A stretch of DNA of 64,000 bases. Source: Methylocystis sp. H62. GTDB lineage: Bacteria > Pseudomonadota > Alphaproteobacteria > Rhizobiales > Beijerinckiaceae. Made by a program: the position numbers and the translations under genes. How positions within the stretch are numbered: the first letter of the stretch is position 1; the number at the start of each line of letters is the position of its first letter. The notes beneath the pieces were generated by a model. It did not search any database and had not been told where the DNA came from. It worked only from the letters and a program-made list of their open reading frames with translations. The DNA is taken from positions 1 to 64,000 of the forward strand of contig NZ_JADNQZ010000043.1 in NCBI RefSeq assembly GCF_015709515.1, in the 5' to 3' direction. Below are positions 36,942-45,750 of the stretch, in pieces.

Positions 36942-37904
36942 ATGAAGATCTCGATCGCGATGGCGACTTTTAATGGAGCTAATTATGTACGCCACCAACT
37001 CGAATCGTTTACCCGACAGACGAGACTCCCGGATGAGCTTATTATCTGTGACGATTGTTCGACCGATGAAACTACAACAATCATTTCTAAATTCGCAAAA
37101 GCAGCGCCATTTAATGTAACTTTAATTAAAAACGAAGCGAATTTAGGCTATAATAAAAACTTCCCAAAGGCGATATCGGAGTGTTCTGGTGACTTAATAT
37201 TCATTTCTGATCAAGACGACATCTGGCTGCCAGAGAAAATATCATACATGGAAACAGTTGCTGCATCAAGGTCATCCAATCAATTGCTTTGGATGCACGA
37301 TGGAAGACTTGTTGACGAGCATCTGAAGTGGGGAGGCTCGACAAAGCTTGGCCAAGTGAGCAGAGGGTATGGCAACGTTACCGGTGTTGTAACAGGAGCT
37401 TTGACTCTTATTCACCATGACTTATTGCATTATATATCCCCTTTTCCCGAAGGGATAGAGTACGATGGCTGGATACATTCGGTCGCACACCGTCTCGGGG
37501 CTAGGTGCATTATCGACGAGGAACTCCAGCTAATACGGCGTCATTCCTCAAACGCGACAGAATGGATAGCGTCCTCAACGGCACGAATAAACAGCCTAGA
37601 CGTAATTTGGAGCGCGTTTAAAACACCAAGAGCTCACTCTTATGAAGACAGAATAACAATCAACAAAGCACTTCAGCGTCAGTTTGACGAGAAGCTAAGT
37701 AATGGCTGCTTATCTCTCCGTCATGATGAAATATTCAATATATTAAAATACATTTCAGATGAGGCATCCGCCTTGAATTCTCGCACGAGGCTCGTGGCAG
37801 CAGGGCCGATTGAAAGGAGATTTCTTGCTGTTCGCATGTTAGCTGAGGGGAAATACAATTTTTTCAATGGGTTTTCTAGTTTTTTAAGAGATTTTACGCG
37901 CTAA
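36942..37904 (+). CDS. glycosyltransferase family 2
   Basis: 320 residues. MKISIAMATFNGANYVRHQL and PDELIICDDCSTDET are the classic GT2 N-terminus, ISDQDDIWLPEKI carries the DxDD metal site, and the C-terminal end is helical. It is paralogous to the product at 43533-44501, sharing the N-terminal block and the end motif (YNFFNGFSSFLRDFT here, YKLFYGWKSLLKDLT there). AT-rich composition as in its neighbour. Directly downstream lie a truncated IS3 copy and a fragment of a GT4 gene, mirroring the GT2-GT4 order of the intact pair. Confidence 0.85.
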   Translation: MKISIAMATFNGANYVRHQLESFTRQTRLPDELIICDDCSTDETTTIISKFAKAAPFNVTLIKNEANLGYNKNFPKAISECSGDLIFISDQDDIWLPEKISYMETVAASRSSNQLLWMHDGRLVDEHLKWGGSTKLGQVSRGYGNVTGVVTGALTLIHHDLLHYISPFPEGIEYDGWIHSVAHRLGARCIIDEELQLIRRHSSNATEWIASSTARINSLDVIWSAFKTPRAHSYEDRITINKALQRQFDEKLSNGCLSLRHDEIFNILKYISDEASALNSRTRLVAAGPIERRFLAVRMLAEGKYNFFNGFSSFLRDFTR

Positions 37905-37966
37905 ATCGTAAGGGAATTCCCAGCATGGCTCAACGCCGTTGACCGAGAGTGGGTTGCAACGCCTGA

Positions 37967-38321
37967 CCTGCCCCTGAACTTTCATCCAACGGCAATTAGA
38001 GTCCCGTTTGTTGTACGCCCGAGGGCGCGGGTGGAGCAACAGGCGATCGGCGGAGCTGGTCGGGGTTGCGCAGCCGATCGCCTGTTGCGGTGAGATTGGC
38101 CGCATATTCCGCCGGCGTCGCGTAGCCGAGCGAAGAATGCGGGCGTCGATGATTGTAGTCGCTGACCCATGCGCCGATCTTCTCCCGCGCGTGGTCGAGG
38201 CCGAAGAACAGCGTTTCGTTCAGCAGCTTATCGCGCATACGACCGTTGAAGCTTTCGCAGAAGCCATTCTGCATCGGCTTGCCCGGCGCAATATAATGCC
38301 ACTCGATCTTGCTTTTGGTCG
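37967..38321 (-). mobile_element. truncated second copy of the IS407-like IS3 element
   Basis: 355 bp match 34422-34776 with two mismatches, including the CCTGCCCCTGAA terminal repeat and the C-terminal third of orfB. The match ends abruptly in TTGGTCG, after which unrelated sequence (GTAACCGGCC) begins. Confidence 0.92.
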
Positions 38322-38513
38322 TAACCGGCCGATAAGGGCCGCCTTACGGGGATGAGGTCTGCGGTGTAAATTTACGTCGTTATCGACGTCGTTATAGCGT
38401 CGACTCAAATCGAAGAAACCAAGCTGTCCCACGCCAAACTCCTACGTTCAGAGCCTGCGAGGTTTGAATCTGATTTGCGTAACGGTTGGAAGAGGGAATT
38501 TTTCGAGGTGCCC

Positions 38514-38775
38514 TTATGCTAATCGGTTGGGCGCCGCTTGGTTCATCAAACATGTCGTTCCCCATATCGGCATTAGGACGATCATTGTAGGCACAGGCCT
38601 CGAAGTTTTGAGGCACGATGGCGAACCGAACGCAAAAATCGAGGTGATTGGAGAGGTGCAAAATCATGCTGAATGGTATCTTGACGCCCATCTTGTCGTC
38701 GCCCCAATATTTGATGGTTCGGGAATGAAGACAAAGGTCGTTGAAGCGCTGATGTTCGGCAAAAAGGTCGTCGGC
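38514..38775 (+). pseudogene. fragment of a GT4 glycosyltransferase gene, near-copy of 45215-45476
   Basis: 262 bp match the intact gene at 44574-45698 with six mismatches. They encode ANRLGAAWFIKHVVPHIGIR through PIFDGSGMKTKVVEALMFGK, the nucleotide-sugar binding part of the C-terminal GT-B domain. There is no start, N-terminal domain or natural end; the frame runs into unrelated sequence on both sides. Confidence 0.92.
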
Positions 38776-38854
38776 ACGCAGGCTCACGCTCCATCTTGCG
38801 CAATGTTTTCAAGGATAGCTAGAAGCAGATACGGCACAAAAACGGGGGCTGGCG

Positions 38855-39559
38855 GTGTTTGAGGCGGAAGCGCGCTGGATTGCGAAGTGTCTGGAACATG
38901 CGTCAAATAACTTAGAGGACAATGCTAATAGTGTTTTGAATCTAGGCAGCTCAACGAGACATTATCGCGAAATCGCTCAACCATATATAAATAAACTAAT
39001 ATTCGAACCGATGAAAGAAAGGTTTAGCTTTACTCATGCGGATGCTAAACAAGGAGATGGAATCGATTTAAGCGGAGACTTTTGTGAGCCCGCATTTTGG
39101 GAGCAAATAAATGATCGCTCCTATGACGTTATAATATGTTCAAATCTGCTAACTCACGTATTTGACAGGGACATAATTATTAACAACATCAAAAGATTAG
39201 CGAAAGAAAAGTCATACATTGTTGTTACGTCGCCCTTTATATATCCATACTGTGCTGATCCATACGATTCAAAATTTAGGCCAGACTGTCAACAATTGTT
39301 AGGTTTGTTTCCAGAACTTGAGCTTTTAGATGCCGCCACGGTCAGTAGTGGGACCGGGCACGTTTATCGATTGTTGAGAAATAAGCGGGATCTAGCTTCC
39401 TTCCTTATTAACGTTATCCTTCCGAGAAAAGGCATGAAGCGGTGGAGAAATGTTGCGTCAGACGTGCCGAATATTTTCATGCATTTTCAGACTAGTTGCG
39501 TATTTCTTCAGTCTGTCAGCAGGACTAAAGCCGTTTCGGACTTCGCAGCGGGACGATGA
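38855..39559 (+). CDS. SAM-dependent methyltransferase-like protein, possibly 5'-truncated
   Basis: 234 residues from a GTG at 38855. VLNLGSSTRHYREIAQPYIN resembles a degenerate SAM motif I. DAKQGDGIDLSGDF and YDVIICSNLLTHVFDRDIII match motifs II-IV of Methyltransf_11. The region before the GTG belongs to the GT4 fragment junction, so the original start may have been lost. AT-rich like the nearby glycosyltransferases. It probably methylates a sugar or lipid intermediate; substrate unknown. Confidence 0.68.
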   Translation: MFEAEARWIAKCLEHASNNLEDNANSVLNLGSSTRHYREIAQPYINKLIFEPMKERFSFTHADAKQGDGIDLSGDFCEPAFWEQINDRSYDVIICSNLLTHVFDRDIIINNIKRLAKEKSYIVVTSPFIYPYCADPYDSKFRPDCQQLLGLFPELELLDAATVSSGTGHVYRLLRNKRDLASFLINVILPRKGMKRWRNVASDVPNIFMHFQTSCVFLQSVSRTKAVSDFAAGR

Positions 39560-39684
39560 TGGCCCACCTTATTCAGCGATGGGGTAATTTTGGGCTGGCG
39601 AGCGTAGCGTAAAATGTTGATTTAGTGTATGGATCGGTTGTCTACGCCGAGCATTCACGCTATCGCATCGACGCCACGCGCGCC

Positions 39685-40500
39685 ATGACCGAAGATACCT
39701 CCCTCCCATTTTCGTTTCCAGCCGTTGGCCGCAAGAAGATCACCGCCGCATTCGACGGCGGACGCATCACCTCGGACGCCGGCGTGATGTTCCTGGGGCA
39801 AGCCGAACGTCGTCTGGGGCTGGTGGACAAGCTCGCCGCCGTTATTGCCGATCCGCGTAATCCTTTGTTGATCACCCATTCGCTCGCCACCATTTTTCGT
39901 GCGCGCATTCTCGCTATCGCTTGCGGTTACGAGGATGCGGACGATCTCGATCATCTACGCAAGGATCCGGCCTTCAAGATCGCCTGCGGGCGCTTGCCCG
40001 ATACAGGGAACGATTTGTGCTCGCAGCCGACCATTTCGCGTTGGGAGAATGCGCCGACTTTGCGCGAAATCGTGAAGCTTGGCGGCGTGCTGATCGATCT
40101 TTATTGCGCCAGCTACGCTGCGCCTCCGAAAGCCGTCACGCTCGATATCGACGAGACCTGCGACGCCGTGCATGGGCAAATTTGCCACCTTGCGCGAGAA
40201 GCTGCTCAAGATCGGCGCGCGCATCGTCGAGACCGCAAGCCGCATCCGCCTTGCGCTGGCCAGCGCTTGCCCACAAGCCGAGCTATTCCGACGTCTGGCC
40301 GGCGCGTTACAGCCGGCAGGACCGTGAACGACGGGGCAGAGACCGCGTCCGCAAGCCCCAGAGAGCCCGTCCTTTCAACTCCAACGCGTTCCAAAAGTGC
40401 AGAAATTACTCAGCGATCAAACGCAAAGCGGACGCGCGCCGCGATCATACCGCGGAAAAAACTCGGGAAAGACCGTCGGCTGGCTGAATAGGACGGGCTT
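39685..40500 (+). pseudogene. IS1380-family transposase with internal deletion
   Basis: From ATG 39685: MTEDTSLPFSFPAVGRKKIT, AFDGGRITSDAGVMFLGQAE and CSQPTISRWENAPT, ending at VTLDIDETCDAVHGQ, the first catalytic region of IS1380 transposases. Immediately after 40170 another frame gives KFATLREKLLKIGARIVETA and SACPQAELFRRLAGALQPAG, the C-terminus. The central catalytic part is missing. The stretch to about 40580 probably belongs to the same element. Confidence 0.75.
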
Positions 40501-40860
40501 CCGTAATGGCCCCCGCGTTGTCAAGTCCCTCGTATCAACTTCGCCAATCTACGGTGCGCCGCGCGAGCGCGCCATTTAATTGCGCCATAGCGAGCGCGGT
40601 GCCTGCGATCCGTCTCCCTCGTCTTCGTCGCCGGTCTCTTGCTTCCGTCCGTGGTCGACGCGACGGCCGCCACATGATGCTCATCAGAGGAAACAGTGAG
40701 CCTATCTAATCACGCGTGGTCCGCCTTTGTGACGGCCACTGCCCGCTCTTACGGCTTCACCGGCTCCATCGTCCCAGCGACGGGACCTTGGATGAAACGG
40801 CTCCCTTCAGGACCGCTTCGAAAGCTTTTTTGTTTCCTATCAGGCGCGGGTGATTCACGG

Positions 40861-40921
40861 TGGCGCGGATTTGGGTTGAAGATGGGCGTTGTGACACGCA
40901 CAGGTTTCGAGGCGCGCGTGC
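40861..40921 (+). pseudogene. IS110-like fragment, left part
   Basis: Reads VVTRTGFEARVRE across the insertion site of the IS256 element and continues on the far side as LCAGQAMLEQIAEAV (42231-42281). This pattern is seen in the central part of IS110-family transposases. The join is exact once one 8-bp target copy is removed. Confidence 0.5.
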
Positions 40922-42222
40922 GGGACTGTCAGGAATCTTGTGTGTGGGGCCAGGTTGACCATCACACCACGACGAACCTTTCGTCGAACATGATGGCGAA
41001 TTGGGTCTTCGCCTCGCACCATTCGCGTGGCGGCATTTTCCATTCTCCCGCGACCTGACGCAAGACGAGATACAGCAACTTCGTCGCGGCCTCATCGGTT
41101 GGAAAATGCCTTCGCGTTCGCACGGCGCGGCGCAATTTCGCGTTGAGCGATTCAATGGCGTTCGTCGTGTAGATGATCCGACGCACCGCGACGGGAAAGG
41201 CGAAAAACGGAATGACTTGCTCCCAGTTTCGCCGCCAACTCTGCGCAATAGCTGGATATTTTATACCCCATGGTCCGGCGTCGAATGCCTCCAGCGCCTC
41301 TCGGCCGGCGTCCGCGTCTTTCGCGCGATAGATCGTCTTCAGTTCGGCGGCGATGGCCTTGCGGTCCTTCCATGACGCAAAGTCCATGGAGTTGCGAATG
41401 AGATGCACGATGCAGGTCTGCACAATCGTCTGCGGAAAGACCGCGTTGATCGCGTCCGGAAAGCCCTTCAGTCCGTCCACCACGGCGATGAGAATGTCGT
41501 CGATGCCTCGGTTCTTCAGCTCGTTCATGACGCGAAGCCAGAATTTGGCGCCCTCGGAAGTCTCGATCCACAGGCCCAGAATATCCTTGGTTCCCTCGGG
41601 CGTAACGCCCAGCGCGACATAGACGGCCTTGTTGCGAACCAGCCCTTCATCGCGGATTTTGACGCGCAAGGCGTCGAAGAAAATCAGCGGATACATCGCC
41701 TCCAAGGGCCGGTTCTGCCATTCGGCGACCGTCTCCAAAATCGCGTCGGTGATCGTCGAGACGAGATTGGGCGAGACCTCCAGCCCATAAAGCTCCAGGA
41801 GATGGCCCTGGATCTCACGAACCGTCATGCCGCGCGCATACATTGACACGATCTTCTCGTCGAAGCCCGGGAAGCGGCGCTGGTAACGCTGGATGAGCTT
41901 GGGATCGAAAGTTCCTTCCCGGTCACGCGGGATTTTGATGTCGATCTTCGACGTCTCGGTCAGCACGGTCTTCTTCGAATAGCCATTGCGGTGATTGGCT
42001 CTACCACCCACTGCTTCGCCATCGAGATGATCGTCCAGCTCCGCGTTCAGAACCCGCTCGGCCAGGGCCTTTTTCAGCTCGTCGAAAAGCCCGTCCTTGG
42101 AAAACACTTCCTTTGGATCGCGCCCCGAGAGAAGTTGGTCCAGTGTGTCCTTCTTGATCGCCATAGTCCGCCTCCAGCGGTTCTACTATGGCCCACACAC
42201 ACACAAGATTCCTGACAGTCCC
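40922..42222 (-). mobile_element. IS256-family insertion sequence, intact, with 8-bp target duplication
   Basis: Both ends read GGGACTGTCAGGAATCTTGT going inward, and 8-bp direct repeats GCGCGTGC flank it at 40914-40921 and 42223-42230, as expected for this family. The 1301-bp element holds one transposase gene. The intact duplication suggests a recent insertion. Confidence 0.95.
40962..42164 (-). CDS. IS256-family (Mutator) transposase
   Basis: 400 residues with all landmarks: LDDHLDGEAVGGRANHRNGY-type N-terminal zinc/HTH region, the VREIQGHLLELYGLEVSPNL segment, PLIFFDALRVKIRDEG with the first catalytic Asp, and ILIAVVDGLKGFPDAINAVF with the second. The C-terminal Glu region ends in TTNAIESLNAKLRRAVRTRR. 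Copy-out/paste-in mechanism in this family. The frame and ends are intact, so it is probably active. Confidence 0.95.
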   Translation of the reverse strand: MAIKKDTLDQLLSGRDPKEVFSKDGLFDELKKALAERVLNAELDDHLDGEAVGGRANHRNGYSKKTVLTETSKIDIKIPRDREGTFDPKLIQRYQRRFPGFDEKIVSMYARGMTVREIQGHLLELYGLEVSPNLVSTITDAILETVAEWQNRPLEAMYPLIFFDALRVKIRDEGLVRNKAVYVALGVTPEGTKDILGLWIETSEGAKFWLRVMNELKNRGIDDILIAVVDGLKGFPDAINAVFPQTIVQTCIVHLIRNSMDFASWKDRKAIAAELKTIYRAKDADAGREALEAFDAGPWGIKYPAIAQSWRRNWEQVIPFFAFPVAVRRIIYTTNAIESLNAKLRRAVRTRRHFPTDEAATKLLYLVLRQVAGEWKMPPREWCEAKTQFAIMFDERFVVV

Positions 42223-42230
42223 GCGCGTGC

Positions 42231-42459
42231 GAGAGCTGTGCGCCGGCCAGGCGATGTTGGAGCAGATCGCCGAGGCAGTGTGGAGCGAATGAATCGCACT
42301 CTGAAAGAGGCGACGGTCAAACGCTCCCCCTATGAAAGCCATAACCAGCTGCGAGAGCATCTCGCGACGTTCTTGGCGGCCTACAACTTCGCGAAACGAC
42401 TGAAGACCCTGCGAGGCCTGACGCCTCACGAGTATGTCTGCAAATCCTGGAAAGCCTAG
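42231..42459 (+). pseudogene. IS110-like and IS481-like transposase fragments
   Basis: The first 50 bp continue the IS110-like frame broken by the IS256 insertion. From 42282 the frame VERMNRTLKEATVKRSPYES, HNQLREHLATFLAAYNFAKR and LKTLRGLTPHEYVCKSW is the C-terminus of an IS481-type transposase with its last catalytic Glu, ending at the stop at 42457. No N-terminal part is present. Confidence 0.65.
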
Positions 42460-42527
42460 CCCGTCGTCTTCGAAAAAGATCCGACCCAGCTCACACCGGG
42501 ACTATACACCTAGCGAGAAGGTGCCGC

Positions 42528-43472
42528 ATGAATCTCCTTGGCCTATTTAAAAAAAGAATAGTTTGGCGCACGGCTATATATAAAGTTTCATCCCTTGATC
42601 AGATTTTTGATTTGGAACGCTTAGAACCTTTTTTCTTAATAGGAGCCCAGGGACGACGAAAGGATAAAAGCTACCCATCAGTATGTGCCGACCCGTTTTT
42701 GTTTGTTTATCATGACAATTTATACGTGTTTTATGAGCTAAAAACTGATGGCGATCATGGAGCAATAGCTGCAGCGGTGCTGTCCTCAGATGGACTGTTA
42801 ACGGACCTTGGCATTGTTTTGCACGAGCCTTTCCATCTCTCATACCCTCAGGTTTTTGATTACAATGGTGTAGTGTATATGCTCCCTGAAACAGCGCAGC
42901 TTGAACGCGTTGTTCTCTACCGCGCAAAAGCATTCCCAAAAGAATGGGAGATAAACTCAACATTAATAAACGGGCCGCTGCTTGATCCGACGCTTCTGCG
43001 TATAAACTCGCATATCGCATATTTGTTTGGAACAACTAGAGATAAAACTCTGAAGATATTTGAGTTAGATAGCATGCTTCGTATTAAGCCGGGCTCCTGC
43101 CGACTGGCACATGTCGATAAAGCCATCTCTAGATGTGGAGGCAGCCCATTGAAGTTTGGAGAAAGCTTTGTGAGGGTAGCGCAGAGAGAGATAACTAAAT
43201 ACGGAGAGTCTGTTGCGTTCTATAAAATAGACAATTTATCTGAATCCTACGGAGAGACGTTGGTTGTTGGTAGACATTTATTTAGTACTCCTCCATCATG
43301 GGCTTCTGAAGGCCACCACCACATATCAGTGTCCTCTTTTAGAGGCGAATTATACGTTGCTGTCGACGGCTATACGAAAGATGGATACTGTAATACATTG
43401 ACATATGCTTGGATCGTATTAAAAAACAAACTTGTTTATTTAAAGAAAATCGCCTTGTCTTGTTTTCAGTAG
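42528..43472 (+). CDS. beta-propeller protein resembling the N-terminal domain of glucosamine inositolphosphorylceramide transferase
   Basis: 314 residues of alternating beta strands without a signal peptide. VCADPFLFVYHDNLYVFYEL, HLSYPQVFDYNGVVYMLPE and SEGHHHISVSSFRGELYVAV resemble the five-bladed propeller found at the N-terminus of GINT1-like glycosyltransferases and as a stand-alone protein in bacterial polysaccharide loci, related to GH43-like folds. No nucleotide-sugar transferase domain is attached. It may be a glycan-binding or modifying protein acting on the repeat unit. The gene is AT-rich, like 43533-44501 after it. Confidence 0.62.
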   Translation: MNLLGLFKKRIVWRTAIYKVSSLDQIFDLERLEPFFLIGAQGRRKDKSYPSVCADPFLFVYHDNLYVFYELKTDGDHGAIAAAVLSSDGLLTDLGIVLHEPFHLSYPQVFDYNGVVYMLPETAQLERVVLYRAKAFPKEWEINSTLINGPLLDPTLLRINSHIAYLFGTTRDKTLKIFELDSMLRIKPGSCRLAHVDKAISRCGGSPLKFGESFVRVAQREITKYGESVAFYKIDNLSESYGETLVVGRHLFSTPPSWASEGHHHISVSSFRGELYVAVDGYTKDGYCNTLTYAWIVLKNKLVYLKKIALSCFQ

Positions 43473-43532
43473 CTGGATCTGTATCAAAGAGAGAATTTTG
43501 GCCTACGGTTTGCTGTCGGTTTGGAGAGAAGC

Positions 43533-44501
43533 ATGAAAGTGTCGATCGCAATGGCGACGTATAACGGCGCCTCGTGGCTAAGAGATCAGCTCGAGAGCTT
43601 CGTGGGCCAGGATAGACCTCCCGACGAGTTGATCGTTTGTGACGACTGCTCCACCGACGAAACGTTTGAAATATTAGATAAATTTAGAAGCCGCGCTAAA
43701 TTTAAGGTTGTCATCTATCAGAATGAATGTAATATTGGTCACCTTAGAAATTTCATGCAGGCCCTATCGTATTGTCGTGGCGACGTAATATTTCTCAGCG
43801 ATCAAGACGATAAGTGGTATGTTAACAAGATATCGACGCTAATTAAAATGTTTCAGCGAGACAAAACATGCCAAGTTGCGCTCAACGATGCGATGTACGC
43901 AAACTCCAATGGAGCTGAGCTTGACCTGACCGTACTGGAAAAAATTAGAAGCATACATGGACATCCGAATGGTCACATCGCTGGTGCCTGCACCGCTATG
44001 ACGAGAGAGTTCCGTGATTTCATCATACCATTGGATTTTAGGGACATACCGCAGCACGATGTGTACATTCATAGATGGGCGGCTGTATTGGATTGCAAGC
44101 GGCTAACGAGCGAGGTTCTGCAGATCTGGAGAATTCACGAAACGAATTCATCTCAGAATGAGATGACAAGGCCGCAAAAAATATCTATTTTTTCCTGGTA
44201 TCTGAAATTCAGAAAGGTCGATTCAAGAGCCGATTATTTGAACAAGGTAGACCAATTCACCCGAATGAAGCAGCATCTACATTCTAGAATTTTGGAGTTC
44301 CGCGGAATGGACCTGCTCGTGAGTGAGAAGCAAGTGATTGATGCGCTTGATCGTCGGATTGTCGCATTTCGTAATCGAGCGTCATTGTTCGGTATGCCGT
44401 ATGTGAAAAGATTGAAGCTAATATTTGTTATGGCGACTACAGGCCAGTATAAATTATTTTATGGATGGAAAAGCCTTCTAAAGGATTTAACGATTATCTG
44501 A
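43533..44501 (+). CDS. glycosyltransferase family 2
   Basis: 322 residues from ATG 43533 (GGAGAG ribosome site; a start four codons upstream is less likely). KVSIAMATYNGASWLRDQLE and PDELIVCDDCSTDET form the GT2 N-terminus, and FLSDQDDKWYVNKI the metal site. It is a clear paralogue of the product at 36942. The gene lies 72 bp before a GT4 gene. AT-rich. It would catalyse one transfer step in repeat-unit assembly; donor and acceptor unknown. Confidence 0.85.
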   Translation: MKVSIAMATYNGASWLRDQLESFVGQDRPPDELIVCDDCSTDETFEILDKFRSRAKFKVVIYQNECNIGHLRNFMQALSYCRGDVIFLSDQDDKWYVNKISTLIKMFQRDKTCQVALNDAMYANSNGAELDLTVLEKIRSIHGHPNGHIAGACTAMTREFRDFIIPLDFRDIPQHDVYIHRWAAVLDCKRLTSEVLQIWRIHETNSSQNEMTRPQKISIFSWYLKFRKVDSRADYLNKVDQFTRMKQHLHSRILEFRGMDLLVSEKQVIDALDRRIVAFRNRASLFGMPYVKRLKLIFVMATTGQYKLFYGWKSLLKDLTII

Positions 44502-44573
44502 GCCACAGACAGGATATAATGGACAACGATCGATCGGTGGCAGGCGGCTTGGCCCATAGGGGACGATGAGAGG

Positions 44574-45698
44574 ATGGTTCAGCTGATGGCGGGGGTCTTG
44601 CTGATAACAAAAAAAATTGAAACTCGACCCGCCGGAGGGCGGGAACTGTTGTGCAAGCTCAACCGTGATTGCCTAAAGGACATTTTCGGCGAGGATCTGC
44701 ATATTTTGGAGCTCGACGGCCGACCCTTGACCGGGGTGTGCTCTTTTATTGGAGCTTTTAGAGGGCATATCGATGGCTTGAACAGCGCCGTCATCGCAGA
44801 AGCCGTGAGGCAAATTCGCACCAATCGGATCGGCCTCGCATTCGTGGACGGCTCGAACCTCGGCGAAGTCGCGGCAGCGCTGCGTAAAGACGCGCCGGGC
44901 GTCAGTATCATAACGTTTTTTCACAATGTGGAATCCCGCTTCTTCCTCGGTTCTCTGATGGCGTCGCCCAGCCTGCGAGCGCTCGTCGTAATGGTGGTCA
45001 ATTATCTCGGAGAGCGGAAGGCGGTTCGCTGCAGCGATCGCCTAATAGCGCTAAACCGTCGCGACAGCGATTTTCTGCGAAGCATCTACGGCCGCTCGGC
45101 AGATTACATCGCGCCGATGTCGCTCGAGGATAAGCTGCCGCAAGCGACGGGTGGCCAAGTCGACTGTGCGCGCATCCGCAAAGAAAAGTATATACTCTTC
45201 GTAGGTGGAGCGTTTTATGCTAATCGGTTGGGCGCCGCTTGGTTCATCAAACATGTCGTTCCCCATATCGGCATTAGGACGATCATTGTAGGCAAAGGCC
45301 TCGAAGTTTTGAGGCACGATGGCGATCCGAACGCAAAAATCGAGGTGATTGGAGAGGTGCAAAATCTTGCTGAATGGTATCTTGACGCCCATCTTGTTGT
45401 CGCCCCAATATTTGATGGTTCGGGAATGAAGACAAAGGTCGCTGAAGCGCTGATGTTCGGTAAAAAGGTCGTCGGCGCCCCCGAGGCCTTCTCCGGCTAC
45501 GAAGATGTCGCCGAAAAGGTGGGGTGGATCTGTGCGACCGCAGACGACTTCATTGAAACGCTCAATCGCTTGGAGCACGCGGCATTGCCGCGATTCGACC
45601 ATGAGGTCAGGGCGCTGTTTGAGCGCCGATACTCTTATGAAGCTGCGCGCGCTCGTCTCGCGCATGCGCTGGAAGCGGCGTCCCATGCCGCGAACTGA
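44574..45698 (+). CDS. glycosyltransferase family 4 (GT-B)
   Basis: 374 residues. The N-terminal domain has ISIITFFHNVESRFFLGSLM, and the C-terminal GT1/GT4 nucleotide-binding domain has YILFVGGAFYANRLGAAWFI, VVAPIFDGSGMKTKVAEALM and the acidic E/GxxE-type site near AEALMFGKKVV. It resembles GT4 enzymes that append sugars to lipid-linked intermediates. A 262-bp piece of this gene is duplicated at 38514-38775. GC content returns to backbone level in this gene, unlike the preceding AT-rich genes. Confidence 0.85.
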   Translation: MVQLMAGVLLITKKIETRPAGGRELLCKLNRDCLKDIFGEDLHILELDGRPLTGVCSFIGAFRGHIDGLNSAVIAEAVRQIRTNRIGLAFVDGSNLGEVAAALRKDAPGVSIITFFHNVESRFFLGSLMASPSLRALVVMVVNYLGERKAVRCSDRLIALNRRDSDFLRSIYGRSADYIAPMSLEDKLPQATGGQVDCARIRKEKYILFVGGAFYANRLGAAWFIKHVVPHIGIRTIIVGKGLEVLRHDGDPNAKIEVIGEVQNLAEWYLDAHLVVAPIFDGSGMKTKVAEALMFGKKVVGAPEAFSGYEDVAEKVGWICATADDFIETLNRLEHAALPRFDHEVRALFERRYSYEAARARLAHALEAASHAAN

Positions 45699-45750
45699 AA
45701 GGCGCCAAGGTCAGGTTCGACCAAGCAAATCCACAGCGAGCTAGCCAGGA

